Part shown: piece by piece, positions 1 to 7,096 of the stretch
Numbering within the stretch: position 1 is the stretch's first letter
Layout of the letters: the number at the start of each line of letters is the position of its first letter
Assembly (NCBI GenBank): GCA_016765135.1
Contig: JAESQN010000045.1
Coordinates: 1 to 64,000 of the forward strand
Direction of reading: 5' to 3'
DNA from: Robiginitomaculum sp.
Lineage (GTDB): Bacteria; Pseudomonadota; Alphaproteobacteria; Caulobacterales; Maricaulaceae
DNA: 64,000 nucleotides
Made by a program: the position numbers and the translations under genes
The notes under the pieces: generated by a model
Told to the model about the DNA's origin: nothing
What the model saw: only the letters and a program-made list of their open reading frames with translations
Database searches by the model: none

Positions 1-82
1 CTCCAGTTTATCGTTCGACTTGCATGTGTTAAGCCTGCCGCCAGCGTTCGTTCTGAGCCAGAATCAAACTCTCAAATTGAGT
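1..82 (-). rRNA. rrs: 16S ribosomal RNA, 5' end (partial)
   Basis: Read on the minus strand, this stretch holds the conserved 16S start: AGAGTTTGATTCTGGCTCAG, then the conserved block around the universal 27F region and GCAAGTCGAACG. The gene runs off the left edge of the window, so only about the first 82 bases are present. The 5' boundary is placed by analogy with alphaproteobacterial 16S genes, whose mature end lies a few bases before AGAGTTTGAT. Identity is certain; the exact mature end is approximate. The leader, boxA and promoter follow at higher coordinates. Confidence 0.97.
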
Positions 83-113
83 TTGTCACCTGACTGTTTA
101 TTTTAACTGGCAT

Positions 114-133
114 CTCTTGAATAAATTCAAGAG
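114..133 (-). other. rRNA leader hairpin just upstream of 16S
   Basis: A perfect inverted repeat, CTCTTGAA and TTCAAGAG around a TAAA loop, lies about 30 bases before the 16S start. A hairpin here would form in the pre-rRNA leader. It may contribute to the processing stalk, but its partner 3' of 16S is outside the window, so the role is inferred. Confidence 0.45.
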
Positions 134-365
134 TTGCTTGTTGCGTTCAAATTATTGACGAGATCCCTTAAGATCATCTGAATTTTTTCCCGAAGGAAAG
201 CCTCCAAAATCACCCAAGCGATTTCGTTATAAATAAAAAGAAACGTCAAAACAGTCAGTAACTTTGCTCACATCCACTACCTAATAAATCAGGGTAAATG
301 TAAGCGGTGTGCCAATATCTAGTATTAGCTCACAGCCAAAAGCCGCCTGCGTCTCTCTTTCCATA

Positions 366-384
366 TTCACAATGTCAAACAACA
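366..384 (-). promoter_or_regulatory. boxA-like rRNA antitermination element
   Basis: The minus strand reads TGTTGTTTGACATTGTGAAT, close to the boxA core (TGYTYTTTRACA) found in bacterial rRNA leaders, where NusB/NusE assemble to make RNA polymerase resistant to termination. It lies between the promoter and 16S, the expected position. Alphaproteobacterial leaders commonly carry a TTTGACATTGT version. Confidence 0.6.
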
Positions 385-409
385 TGAAAACTAAAAACCT
401 TTAGCTCTC

Positions 410-433
410 AAAAAAAGGCTCTCTAAAGAGCCT
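410..433 (-). terminator. Intrinsic-terminator-like hairpin inside the rRNA leader
   Basis: On the minus strand AGGCTCT-TTAG-AGAGCCT forms a perfect 7-bp stem with a tetraloop, followed at once by seven T residues (416-410). It lies about 50 bases downstream of the predicted rRNA start and upstream of boxA. By form it is a canonical Rho-independent terminator. It may act as an attenuator, end a short leader RNA of about 70 nt, or be bypassed by antitermination. Confidence 0.7.
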
Positions 434-487
434 CGGTCTCGGCGAAATTTGCGACCCATAAGGTGGCTCGTTTCGTTCGAGATGCGC

Positions 488-516
488 TCTATAGGGAAAG
501 CATTTTGGACTGTCAA
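488..516 (-). promoter_or_regulatory. rRNA operon promoter
   Basis: The minus strand carries a consensus -35 TTGACA (516-511), exactly 17 bases of spacer, then -10 TATAGA (493-488). An A/T-rich tract with long A and T runs lies just upstream (about 520-560), as in an UP element. The start would be near 481, giving a leader of about 400 nt before 16S. This is the best sigma-70 match in the region. Confidence 0.75.
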
Positions 517-900
517 ACACCTTTTGCAAAAAAGTACATTTTTTTTCAAAATAATGCAGATGGTTCAAATACCGACCTTAAAACCCCAATAAAATCGTGG
601 TTTTCCACCTCAACACGGCATTCACCAAAACCTTTGACGAATCCCTGTGCGGCAGCGGACGGTCTTATAGGCACAAATCATTAAGAAATTCAACCAAAAT
701 CGTACTTTCAGGGCAAATTAGCGCAGTTACTTCGACGTGAAGCAAGGAATCATCCAACAGACGCACCAAAACCAGACTGGTTGCTGCAACAAATGCATAG
801 GATGTCTCTGGCAGAGGCAGTTTGGGGACCACTGATTAAGCACGACCCCATCACAAACTCTCATAAAACGCAACAACAGTAATCGCAATACAGCTTATCG
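517..900. other. Gene-poor spacer with an undecided open frame (685-891)
   Basis: No recognisable gene lies here. The only suggestive part is a plus-strand frame open from 685 to the TAA at 889-891. Its translation has a protein-like composition (WLLQQMHRMSLAEAVWGPL), but it has no ATG, GTG or TTG at its upstream end. An in-frame TAA (682-684) separates it from the frame before it. It could be a gene relic or chance. I do not call a gene. Confidence 0.25.
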
Positions 901-1794
901 TCAGCGGTTCACCTTTTTTAGTATTTTATTCAGGTATTTAGCATAAATTTCAACATCACTTAAAATTTTACTATTATAACCTACCAAAGCCCCACATGTT
1001 TTTCTGTTAATTGGTTGCTCATGCCGTACAGACCTACTAACAGGACGGCTGATTTGCCAGTTTAAGTCCTCAAATTTAATATACCTTTCTTTGCCTAAGC
1101 AAAAATTTACTAAGGTCGTATTTCGATTATATTTAGGGAAATTATTATTAAGGTTTGTCGTTAAGCCGCTATACTGACGAGAAAGATTTTTTGCGTTAGG
1201 TGCCCTTAGCCCCTCCTGGATAAGAAAATCTATACCCTCATAAAAATCATCCCCGTTTTTGCACAATTTCCATTGCTGCCCTTTAGTTCTCCCAAAATAC
1301 GACCCCCCGATACCATTACCCCAACTTTGGTCGTGGCCTGTCAGGTATGGAGATCTACAACGGTGCCGTGAAACCCATATATCTAATAAAGAATGACCAT
1401 CACACTTCGTAATAACTGGAACTGACGTCAACGCAAGAAAGCTTTTCCAGTCATCAAAAGATGGGTCATACGTGTCAACCCTTTCACAAAACGTTTCAGT
1501 ACTAATTTCGACGCCAACTAATTTCAACAAACGCGCGGCCTCAGCATCTTTTTTAAAAAAAATCTGAACCCACCCAGCTTGAGAAGCGGGAATTTCACGT
1601 GCTAGCAACGCATTGTATGCTGAATCTCGCTTTGAATAGTTATTCCCATTAGAATTTGGAACAATATCGCTCACAGTTTCTTGCACGAAAAAACGATCCC
1701 AAATTTCAAACCCGCCAGTAATGCCAGTAATAAGGCCTACAGATCCCATTGTAAACGCAGTTACCCAAGTAAGTACTTTCAATTTTTTGACCAT
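901..1794 (-). CDS. Hypothetical exported or membrane-anchored protein
   Basis: I do not recognise this 297-residue protein. It begins with a basic N-terminus (MVKKLK) and one hydrophobic stretch at about residues 8-28 that could be a signal peptide or a single membrane anchor. The remainder is hydrophilic, with several cysteines in the middle and C-terminal parts (near CERVD, TKCDG, RHRCRS, KLCKN and NRKTCG) that could form disulfides if exported. The end is lysine-rich. Codon use is more A/T-rich than the metabolic genes nearby, and the gene stands alone between an rRNA operon and a repeat-rich stretch, which fits accessory DNA. A GGAG lies only two bases before the ATG, so the start is not well supported. 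That it is a gene is likely; its function is unknown. Confidence 0.6.
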   Translation of the reverse strand: MVKKLKVLTWVTAFTMGSVGLITGITGGFEIWDRFFVQETVSDIVPNSNGNNYSKRDSAYNALLAREIPASQAGWVQIFFKKDAEAARLLKLVGVEISTETFCERVDTYDPSFDDWKSFLALTSVPVITKCDGHSLLDIWVSRHRCRSPYLTGHDQSWGNGIGGSYFGRTKGQQWKLCKNGDDFYEGIDFLIQEGLRAPNAKNLSRQYSGLTTNLNNNFPKYNRNTTLVNFCLGKERYIKFEDLNWQISRPVSRSVRHEQPINRKTCGALVGYNSKILSDVEIYAKYLNKILKKVNR

Positions 1795-1933
1795 AACTCC
1801 AACTTTAAAAGCATAACATAATTACAGTGACAGTAAGCGAAACTATTTCCCTTTGTCAATGTTTCTGCTAGCTATATGTATCTCCCATCGCAACACGCCA
1901 ATAGCATAGTGTTGCACTTGTGTCGTGAACTTT

Positions 1934-1960
1934 GGTACCCGCCTGCGCGGGTATGAGCGG
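1934..1960. repeat. Family-2 palindromic repeat, single hairpin
   Basis: The sequence GGTACCCGCCTGCGCGGGTA followed by TGAGCGG is one hairpin unit of the dispersed family that also occurs at 2338-2421, 32260-32391, 52054-52149 and inside 55023-55247. The shared features are a GC-rich hairpin and a flanking TGAGCGG (or CCGCTCA on the other strand). It lies about 110 bp upstream of the decayed RAYT gene. Confidence 0.7.
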
Positions 1961-2071
1961 AATTTGAGGGTGTGGTTTTTTGAAAATTTTCGACTTATAG
2001 GTGTATTAAAATACCCCAATAATTTTCATGCGATACCCCTGGCTAGCTACATGTTTCTGCTAGACACAAGC

Positions 2072-2375
2072 ATGGCGCGATTGGCACGCATTACTGCGAG
2101 ATTGTCCCATCATGTTACCTAGCACGGAGACAGACACGAGCAGGTGCTCTTGAACGGTAATGATTATCTAGATGCGGCACAGTGAAGTCGTCGGGCAGCC
2201 AGTCGATGGTGACACATTTCTAAAATCCCTAAAAGCAAAGCTATCCGGCCCCCTCGGTCGCAAGAAAAGATATCCACGAAAGAAATATAACCAAGCCAGC
2301 TTAGATGGACAGAAGTTAAAATCCATACCCCCAATACCGTTCATACCCAGCTTGACTGGGTATCCAGTCTCTTAA
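2072..2375 (+). pseudogene. Decayed REP-associated tyrosine transposase (RAYT)
   Basis: Two remnants of one transposase can be read. The first opens with ATG at 2072 and gives MARLARITARLSHHVT, then a TAG stop at 2120-2122. The same frame continues with HGDRHEQVLLNGNDYL. RAYT/IS200-like transposases typically begin MARLARI...PHHVTQRGNRR..VFF...DY, so this is the N-terminus with a stop near the Gln codon. After about 2172 the frame shifts and gives the family C-terminus (HSEVVGQPVDGDTFLKSL, then a basic RKK...RKK tail), matching the usual tail TGRPLG..xF...LE..LGR.L...K.G. The central part, including the HUH and catalytic tyrosine region, is missing. Family-2 hairpins lie on both sides, as expected for a RAYT and its cognate REPs. 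The homology is recognised from memory of the family, not from a search. Confidence 0.65.
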
Positions 2376-2421
2376 CCAATATGTGTGCGCTGGATACCTG
2401 ATCGGGGTCGGGCTTGAGCGG
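2338..2421. repeat. Family-2 paired palindromic repeat
   Basis: Two hairpin units face each other: CCGTTCATACCCAGCTTGAC then TGGGTATCCAG on the left, and CTGGATACCTGATCGGGGTC then GGGCTTGAGCGG on the right. The outer ends resemble CCGCTCA/TGAGCGG. The same paired layout occurs at 32260-32391 and 52054-52149. The left hairpin overlaps the 3' end of the RAYT relic. With 1934-1960 and the RAYT relic, this accounts for most of the 755-bp space between the flanking genes. Confidence 0.7.
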
Positions 2422-2549
2422 AGTGCGTGAGGGCGCCGACTTTAAATGCAATCATTTTTTATCTTTCGGTCAATTCAAAATTACTTGTCTTTGTTGTGGC
2501 TCCATGTAAAGCCTTGTGCATCAATAGACATAAATAACGGGGAAATATT

Positions 2550-2981
2550 ATGCCGAAAAATTTTGTACTTTTACTTTTACGGTTATCAACTGGCCTGCTT
2601 TTGGTTATCTGGGGGCTAGTGAAATTCAAAGCACCTGAAGCAGCTATTGGGGTGTCGGACAAATATTACGGGGGCGTTTTGAGTGCAGAAGGGTTGCAAA
2701 TGCCGTTGGGGATCGCCCAAATCATCCTTGGGCTTCTTGTTTGTGTCGGGCTATTTCGCAAATTCGTTCTTCCGGTGCAAGCGGTCGTTTTAGGATTGGG
2801 GCTTGCAGCGATTTGGCAATATATTGCTGACCCATTAGGGTTATATCTTTTAGACGAAACAAGCCGAAACCTGCTTTTCTTCCCCTCTCTATGCGTTTTC
2901 GCTGCGGCTTTGGCTCAGATCGCTTTCAAGCAAGACGACAATTGGTCGCTTGATGCGGTGCTCGCTTCCAGGAAAAAATAA
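2550..2981 (+). CDS. DoxX family membrane protein
   Basis: This 143-residue protein has four hydrophobic segments (about residues 5-24, 50-67, 72-92 and 103-124). It carries the DoxX/SURF4-like pattern: an N-terminal LRLSTGLLLVIWGLVKF, then a loop and a LGIAQIILGLLVCVGLF helix with small residues. DoxX-type proteins are small inner-membrane proteins, linked in some bacteria to thiosulfate or sulfur-quinone chemistry or to redox-stress complexes; most have no defined role. The ATG at 2550 is preceded by GGGGA at a suitable distance. It stands alone, followed by the convergent acyltransferase. Family assignment is good; its specific function is unknown. Confidence 0.8.
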   Translation: MPKNFVLLLLRLSTGLLLVIWGLVKFKAPEAAIGVSDKYYGGVLSAEGLQMPLGIAQIILGLLVCVGLFRKFVLPVQAVVLGLGLAAIWQYIADPLGLYLLDETSRNLLFFPSLCVFAAALAQIAFKQDDNWSLDAVLASRKK

Positions 2982-3035
2982 GGAGCAGGCCTCACGCTAT
3001 ATTACGTAACGCAACGCTTGTGTATTGCAGAAAGA

Positions 3036-4252
3036 TTAACCCTCCAATTGCGGTCGGTTATTACGGTAGGGGTATTCGGCTTTTTTAAGCCCAAATAAGG
3101 GGCGTATCCATCGCCAGCGCCGAATGAAAAGTTCGTGTCCTACCCAACACCCCACAAGTGTTGCCAATGTGACCAGTAAAAATTCCAACCCCACAGATAA
3201 GCCTTGGCGGGTGAAATAATAGCCCGCCATAATAATAATGGTCTGGTGCAGGATATACCAAGGAAAAATGGCTTCGGTCATATAGGAAAGAACACGGCTT
3301 GGACGGTTCAGCCACTTTTGTGCGCCGCCAAGTAACACCAAAATACTCAACCACGCATAAAGCGTTTTTCGTATTCTTTCCGAGAAAAATTCAACGATGT
3401 TAAAGCCGTAGACTGGACTGTTTTTCATGTCAAAATGCCACACTAAACATGCCGTAATGCTGATCAGCAAGACACCAATTAATGCTGGTTTGAAACTGCG
3501 GTCGACCGTGCGCCAAAAGTTGGCGTCTTTGGCACATAAAAAGCCGAACAAGAAGACCATTATATAAAGCTGATGGTTGGCCCAATCATCCACAAGTGCG
3601 TGAGTGGACGGATAGATAGGTTTAAGCCAAATATGATAAATTATAAATGGCAATGCGCCCAAAGTGATCAGTATCAATATGCCGTGTTTACCAGAGAATG
3701 GTTTTTTGTGATGGAGGTGCCTTTAGTCTGCATAAAATTTGAAACCAGACGTGCAAAGGGCGCAAGTAACAGCGTATAGAACATCAAATACACCACATAC
3801 CAAAGATGGTTCCATGTTGGAATGATGATCGAGTATTTCGAAAAACTACCTGTTAAATATTCAGGATAAAACTGCCAAAACCCTTTGGTTATTTCGCCGT
3901 TTTCCAAAAGTTGCAAATAAGCTTGCGGGGCAACAATGATGTGTATGCCAAAAATAATGGGTATGAGGAAACGCAAAGTACGCTGCCATGTGAAGCGGGT
4001 TAAATTTACGTGTTTGTCACGTGCTTTATCACTGGCAAAGCGTATGGCGACACCTGAGATAAAGAACAGCAGCGAAAGTCTCCACGGATTGAGGAGCTTC
4101 ATAAGCGGTTCCGAAAATAGCCCTGCGTGCACGCTTTTTACATGGAAGTCCCAGTTCACATAGAACATACCGATATGGTAAAATATCAAAAAACCAAAAG
4201 CGATAATGCGGAGCCAGTCAAGATCATACCGGCGTGGGTTTACGGTGCTCAT
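3036..4252 (-). pseudogene. Acyltransferase 3 family membrane protein, split by a -1 frame break
   Basis: Two adjacent frames together encode one acyltransferase-3 (OpgC/OafA-type) protein of about 405 residues. Frame A (4252-3674) starts MSTVNPRRYDLDWLRIIAFG, with the usual RxxxLDxLR-like start and membrane helices, and ends after NHSLVNTAY. Frame B (3677-3036) continues with more helices (LITLGALPFIIYHIW... FPWYILHQTIII). The break lies at A6 on the minus strand (3707-3702). Shifting back one base, or adding one A, gives T-K-K-P-F-S-G-K-H-G-I-L-I-L-I-T-L, a smooth join. The heptamer A AAA AAC is a textbook -1 slippery sequence. The second frame could instead restart at a TTG overlapping the first stop (TTGA). 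Such proteins transfer acyl groups to glycans or other envelope substrates. The gene is divergent from the LytTR regulator at 4429. Pseudogene, programmed shift and sequencing error are all possible. Confidence 0.8.
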
Positions 4253-4310
4253 GTTGAAATCCTTATTTTAGAGTTTAAGAATACCTTGCCGAATATATTT
4301 GACGAGCGGG

Positions 4311-4359
4311 TTGGGACAAATGCCTTGTATTTGGGATAATTGTCTAACTTTGGGATAAA
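4311..4359 (+). promoter_or_regulatory. Three direct repeats TTGGGAYAA upstream of the LytTR gene
   Basis: TTGGGACAAA (4311), TTGGGATAAT (4331) and TTGGGATAAA (4350) recur with start-to-start spacing of 20 and 19 bases, so they face the same side of the helix. They lie in the 176-bp space between the divergent acyltransferase and LytTR genes. LytTR regulators classically bind direct repeats about two helical turns apart, so this is a candidate operator for the neighbour. The pairing is inferred. Confidence 0.5.
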
Positions 4360-4428
4360 ACGCGGCACGGCGGGGCGTAATTTGTCAAACCCTATAGGCC
4401 CCTAAATATTTCTGTGGCATAATTATCC

Positions 4429-5283
4429 ATGAACATTATTTTTTCGCAAAATTCACACACGGAAATACAAGCCGACCACAGAGCCGATATGCGGACATAT
4501 ATTGTGGTAATACTGTTTGTTATAGCCTCGTGGCTTGTGCTTTCCAGCTCGGCAGTGACGGAGCTTGCCATCGGGGATGCCAAAAGCAAAATACGTGTAT
4601 GGGCCGATCAGGGCACGTCACATATCGTGATTGCTTTTTGCATACTCATCATACCCTTTGCTTTGTCTATATTTCCAATTGCACGCGGGAAAATAGGCAC
4701 GGTTTTGATTGGGCATATTACAGCACTTTTCGTTTTTTCCGCAGTTCATATTCTGTCTACGGTTGGCCTGCGCACGGCTCTATACCCCTCACTTTTTGGC
4801 GAAACTTACCATTTCGGGTTATTGGATCCACAGCCGTGGATTTATGAATTTCGTAAAGATGCCTATACATATGTTCTTGTGCTCTTTGTTTTTCAGACAG
4901 GGCGGCAACTTAATCAGCTAAGATTAGAATTGGCGGCAACACATGAAGAAGCCAAAACACATCAGCGTATTGTTTTTAAATCAGGCGGTCGTACTGTCTT
5001 TTTAGGTGCAGGCGAAGTCATATGGGCAAAAGCTGCTTCTAATTATGTGGAGGTATGCACGGAACATAAAACCCACCTGGCTCGTATGACATTGAAGCGA
5101 TTGGGTGAGTTGCTGGCAGAGGTCGGAAATGCACATGTGCAAACCCACCGTTCTTATATCGTGAGGCGTGATGCCATTCGCGAAATCCTGCCGACTGGAG
5201 AAGGTGACGCCAAACTCGTCCTCACCTATGGTGAAAACATCCCTGTCAGCCGCAAATATAGACATATGCTGGACATACAATAA
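4429..5283 (+). CDS. Membrane-bound LytTR transcriptional regulator
   Basis: This 284-residue protein has an N-terminal membrane module with four hydrophobic segments (about residues 23-45, 66-84, 90-112 and 143-156). A short linker follows, then a LytTR DNA-binding domain (about residues 178-284). The domain shows the typical blocks: a VFLGAGEVIWAKAASNYVEV strand pair, TLKRLGELL helix, VQTHRSYIV and the closing GENIPVSRKYR. It is expected to sense a signal at the inner membrane and bind DNA repeats directly, without a receiver domain. It is divergent from an acyltransferase gene, and three evenly spaced repeats lie between them, so control of itself and that neighbour is the simplest proposal. 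The ATG at 4429 gives the full first helix. Confidence 0.85.
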   Translation: MNIIFSQNSHTEIQADHRADMRTYIVVILFVIASWLVLSSSAVTELAIGDAKSKIRVWADQGTSHIVIAFCILIIPFALSIFPIARGKIGTVLIGHITALFVFSAVHILSTVGLRTALYPSLFGETYHFGLLDPQPWIYEFRKDAYTYVLVLFVFQTGRQLNQLRLELAATHEEAKTHQRIVFKSGGRTVFLGAGEVIWAKAASNYVEVCTEHKTHLARMTLKRLGELLAEVGNAHVQTHRSYIVRRDAIREILPTGEGDAKLVLTYGENIPVSRKYRHMLDIQ

Positions 5284-5332
5284 TATGTACTAATCACAAA
5301 GGTTTTGTTCTACACCTCCGCCACACCAGACC

Positions 5333-5923
5333 TCAATCCCAGTGCAGATCATATTTCCGTTTGAAACTCCGAAAGTTCCAACGCAAATCGTCTAATTCAT
5401 CACGCAGGCGTTTCTCTTTCTTGTGCAACCGCTTCTTTTCGTCCGCCGCTATAGCCGGGTCGTCCAGACGGTCTTTGACGTCATGCAATTCCGCTTGCAC
5501 CCCGTCGATATCCGCCTCGTATCTCGTATATCTCTGGCGGAGTTCATATTCGCCGTAACCGGCATCATACCCGGCTCTAAAATCTGCCGCCCCCATTGTA
5601 TTGTCTGAGCCACCGCAAACCGTGTTGTAACTGCTACCATTTCTGCCGCGTTCAAACCCGTTATCATAGGTGCAATAATATGTCAGCCCCGTCTCGTAGC
5701 TTTCAAGATAGGACTGCCGGTCAACTTCGGCCCCATATTCGCCGCATGTTTGCACATAGTCGGCAATTTTTGCCCGCGATTTCCCCTTAACCCCGTCCTT
5801 ATAGCCAATATCGGCCCAATTCCCGGCCTGACACTCCTGCTCGGATATACTGGCGCAAGAGACCAACAACAAGGCTACGCCACCGACACCAGCCAACAAT
5901 AGTTTTTTGATGGTTTTTTTCAT
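5333..5923 (-). CDS. DUF2799 lipoprotein
   Basis: The likely start is the ATG at 5923, which has GAGGG at good spacing; an upstream in-frame start at 5962 would put 13 extra residues before the signal peptide. The protein begins MKKTIKKLLLAGVGGVALLL followed by the lipobox VSC, so it should be lipidated. The body matches DUF2799, with the recurring pattern W..IGYKDG..G, a conserved Y..GL.YYC.YDNGFERG and C..F..GYDAGYGEY. The C-terminal third (from about residue 140) is a charged coiled coil rich in K, R, E and D. It is transcribed alone, with convergent LytTR and divergent patatin neighbours. DUF2799 proteins have no established function; an envelope role is inferred from the lipobox. Confidence 0.78.
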   Translation of the reverse strand: MKKTIKKLLLAGVGGVALLLVSCASISEQECQAGNWADIGYKDGVKGKSRAKIADYVQTCGEYGAEVDRQSYLESYETGLTYYCTYDNGFERGRNGSSYNTVCGGSDNTMGAADFRAGYDAGYGEYELRQRYTRYEADIDGVQAELHDVKDRLDDPAIAADEKKRLHKKEKRLRDELDDLRWNFRSFKRKYDLHWD

Positions 5924-6094
5924 ACTATGCCCTCTTTTTATATTATTACATAATATATACAAAGTTCAGCCTGTAGCCAGTCTGAATTTTTTGTTGCCCC
6001 GCATTCATAATGCGCCCCCATACAAAATGCCGCAGTTTGGTATTGTCACGGCCCGCCCATCCCCTACTATGTCCGCCATGAGAGTTTTATTAAA

Positions 6095-7096
6095 ATGAGA
6101 TTAGGCACAAAATCAAGCGTCCATGAAGACTATGACGCAACTGACCGCAAACATCCCCCTATCGGGCTGGCGCTCGGTGGTGGTGTGGCACGGGGCTGGG
6201 CCCATATTGGCGCCATCAGAGCACTGATTGAGGCCGGAATTAAGCCGGATATAGTCTGTGGTACCTCCATAGGCGCTTTGGTCGGCGGCGCTTATCTGGC
6301 GGGGGAGCTGGACGCAATTGAAGACTGGGCCAGATCCCTGACCAAACGCCGCCTGCTGTCTTATATGGATATTCGTTGGGGCGGGTCAGGCCTCATACGC
6401 GGTGAACGCTTGGCCAAAGTACTCAATCATTATCTCGGCGACATCAAAATCGAGGATATGGACCGTAAATTCGCGGCCGTAGCCTGTGATTTGCGCACGG
6501 GCTATGAGGTTTGGCTGCAAAATGGCCCCCTCGTGCCGGCCTTGCGGGCCAGCTATGCCCTGCCCGGTGCCTTTGAGCCAGTACTACTGGACGGGCGCTT
6601 TATGATAGACGGGGCTTTGGTCAACCCGGTGCCCGTATCTGCATGTCGCGCCCTTGGGGCGCACATTGTCATAGCGGTCAGCTTAAACGGCGATGCCTTT
6701 GGCCCGATCGGTTCCTCCCACGACATGAATTTTGACGAAAAAGAACAAGACGGCATGGAGCCGTTTGAACTAGCCGGGCAATCTATTAACAAGCTTAGAC
6801 CTGACCGCCTGTTGCTCAAGAGCCTGCTCGGCGGCACCAAATCCGACGGTAAATTGAAAATGGGCTCAGTGATGATGGGGGCGCTTAATATCGTGATGGA
6901 CAGGATAGCCCGCTCAAGGCTAGCCGGCGACCCGCCGGATGTATTTGTCGCCCCGCGCATCGGCCATATCGGCATGACAGAGTTTTCCCGCGCCGAAGAG
7001 CTAATCGAACGCGGCTACCGCGCCATGCAACACGAAATTCCGCTAATTCAAAGCGTGATAGAGGTGTTGGGACAGATGCCGGGCCGGGAGAGTTAG
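6095..7096 (+). CDS. Patatin-like phospholipase (RssA-type)
   Basis: The 333-residue protein contains the patatin serine-aspartate dyad. The oxyanion loop GGGVARG is at residues 28-34, the nucleophile motif GTSIG at 56-60 (Ser58) and the DGA motif at 172-174 (Asp172). Bacterial patatins of this size hydrolyse phospholipid or lysophospholipid acyl chains, usually at the inner face of the membrane. No signal peptide is seen. The fold ends near residue 190; the tail includes a linker rich in E and D, then a helical C-terminus. The stop overlaps the stop of the convergent apbC gene by a few bases, so the two mRNAs share 3' ends. The start ATG has GAGAG upstream at about nine bases. Substrate is not predictable. 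Confidence 0.87.
   Translation: MRLGTKSSVHEDYDATDRKHPPIGLALGGGVARGWAHIGAIRALIEAGIKPDIVCGTSIGALVGGAYLAGELDAIEDWARSLTKRRLLSYMDIRWGGSGLIRGERLAKVLNHYLGDIKIEDMDRKFAAVACDLRTGYEVWLQNGPLVPALRASYALPGAFEPVLLDGRFMIDGALVNPVPVSACRALGAHIVIAVSLNGDAFGPIGSSHDMNFDEKEQDGMEPFELAGQSINKLRPDRLLLKSLLGGTKSDGKLKMGSVMMGALNIVMDRIARSRLAGDPPDVFVAPRIGHIGMTEFSRAEELIERGYRAMQHEIPLIQSVIEVLGQMPGRES

Noticed and set aside
463-684. Plus-strand frame of 73 codons before the orphan gene
   Set aside because: It overlaps the rRNA promoter and UP-like region on the other strand, has no ribosome site, and its composition is not protein-like.
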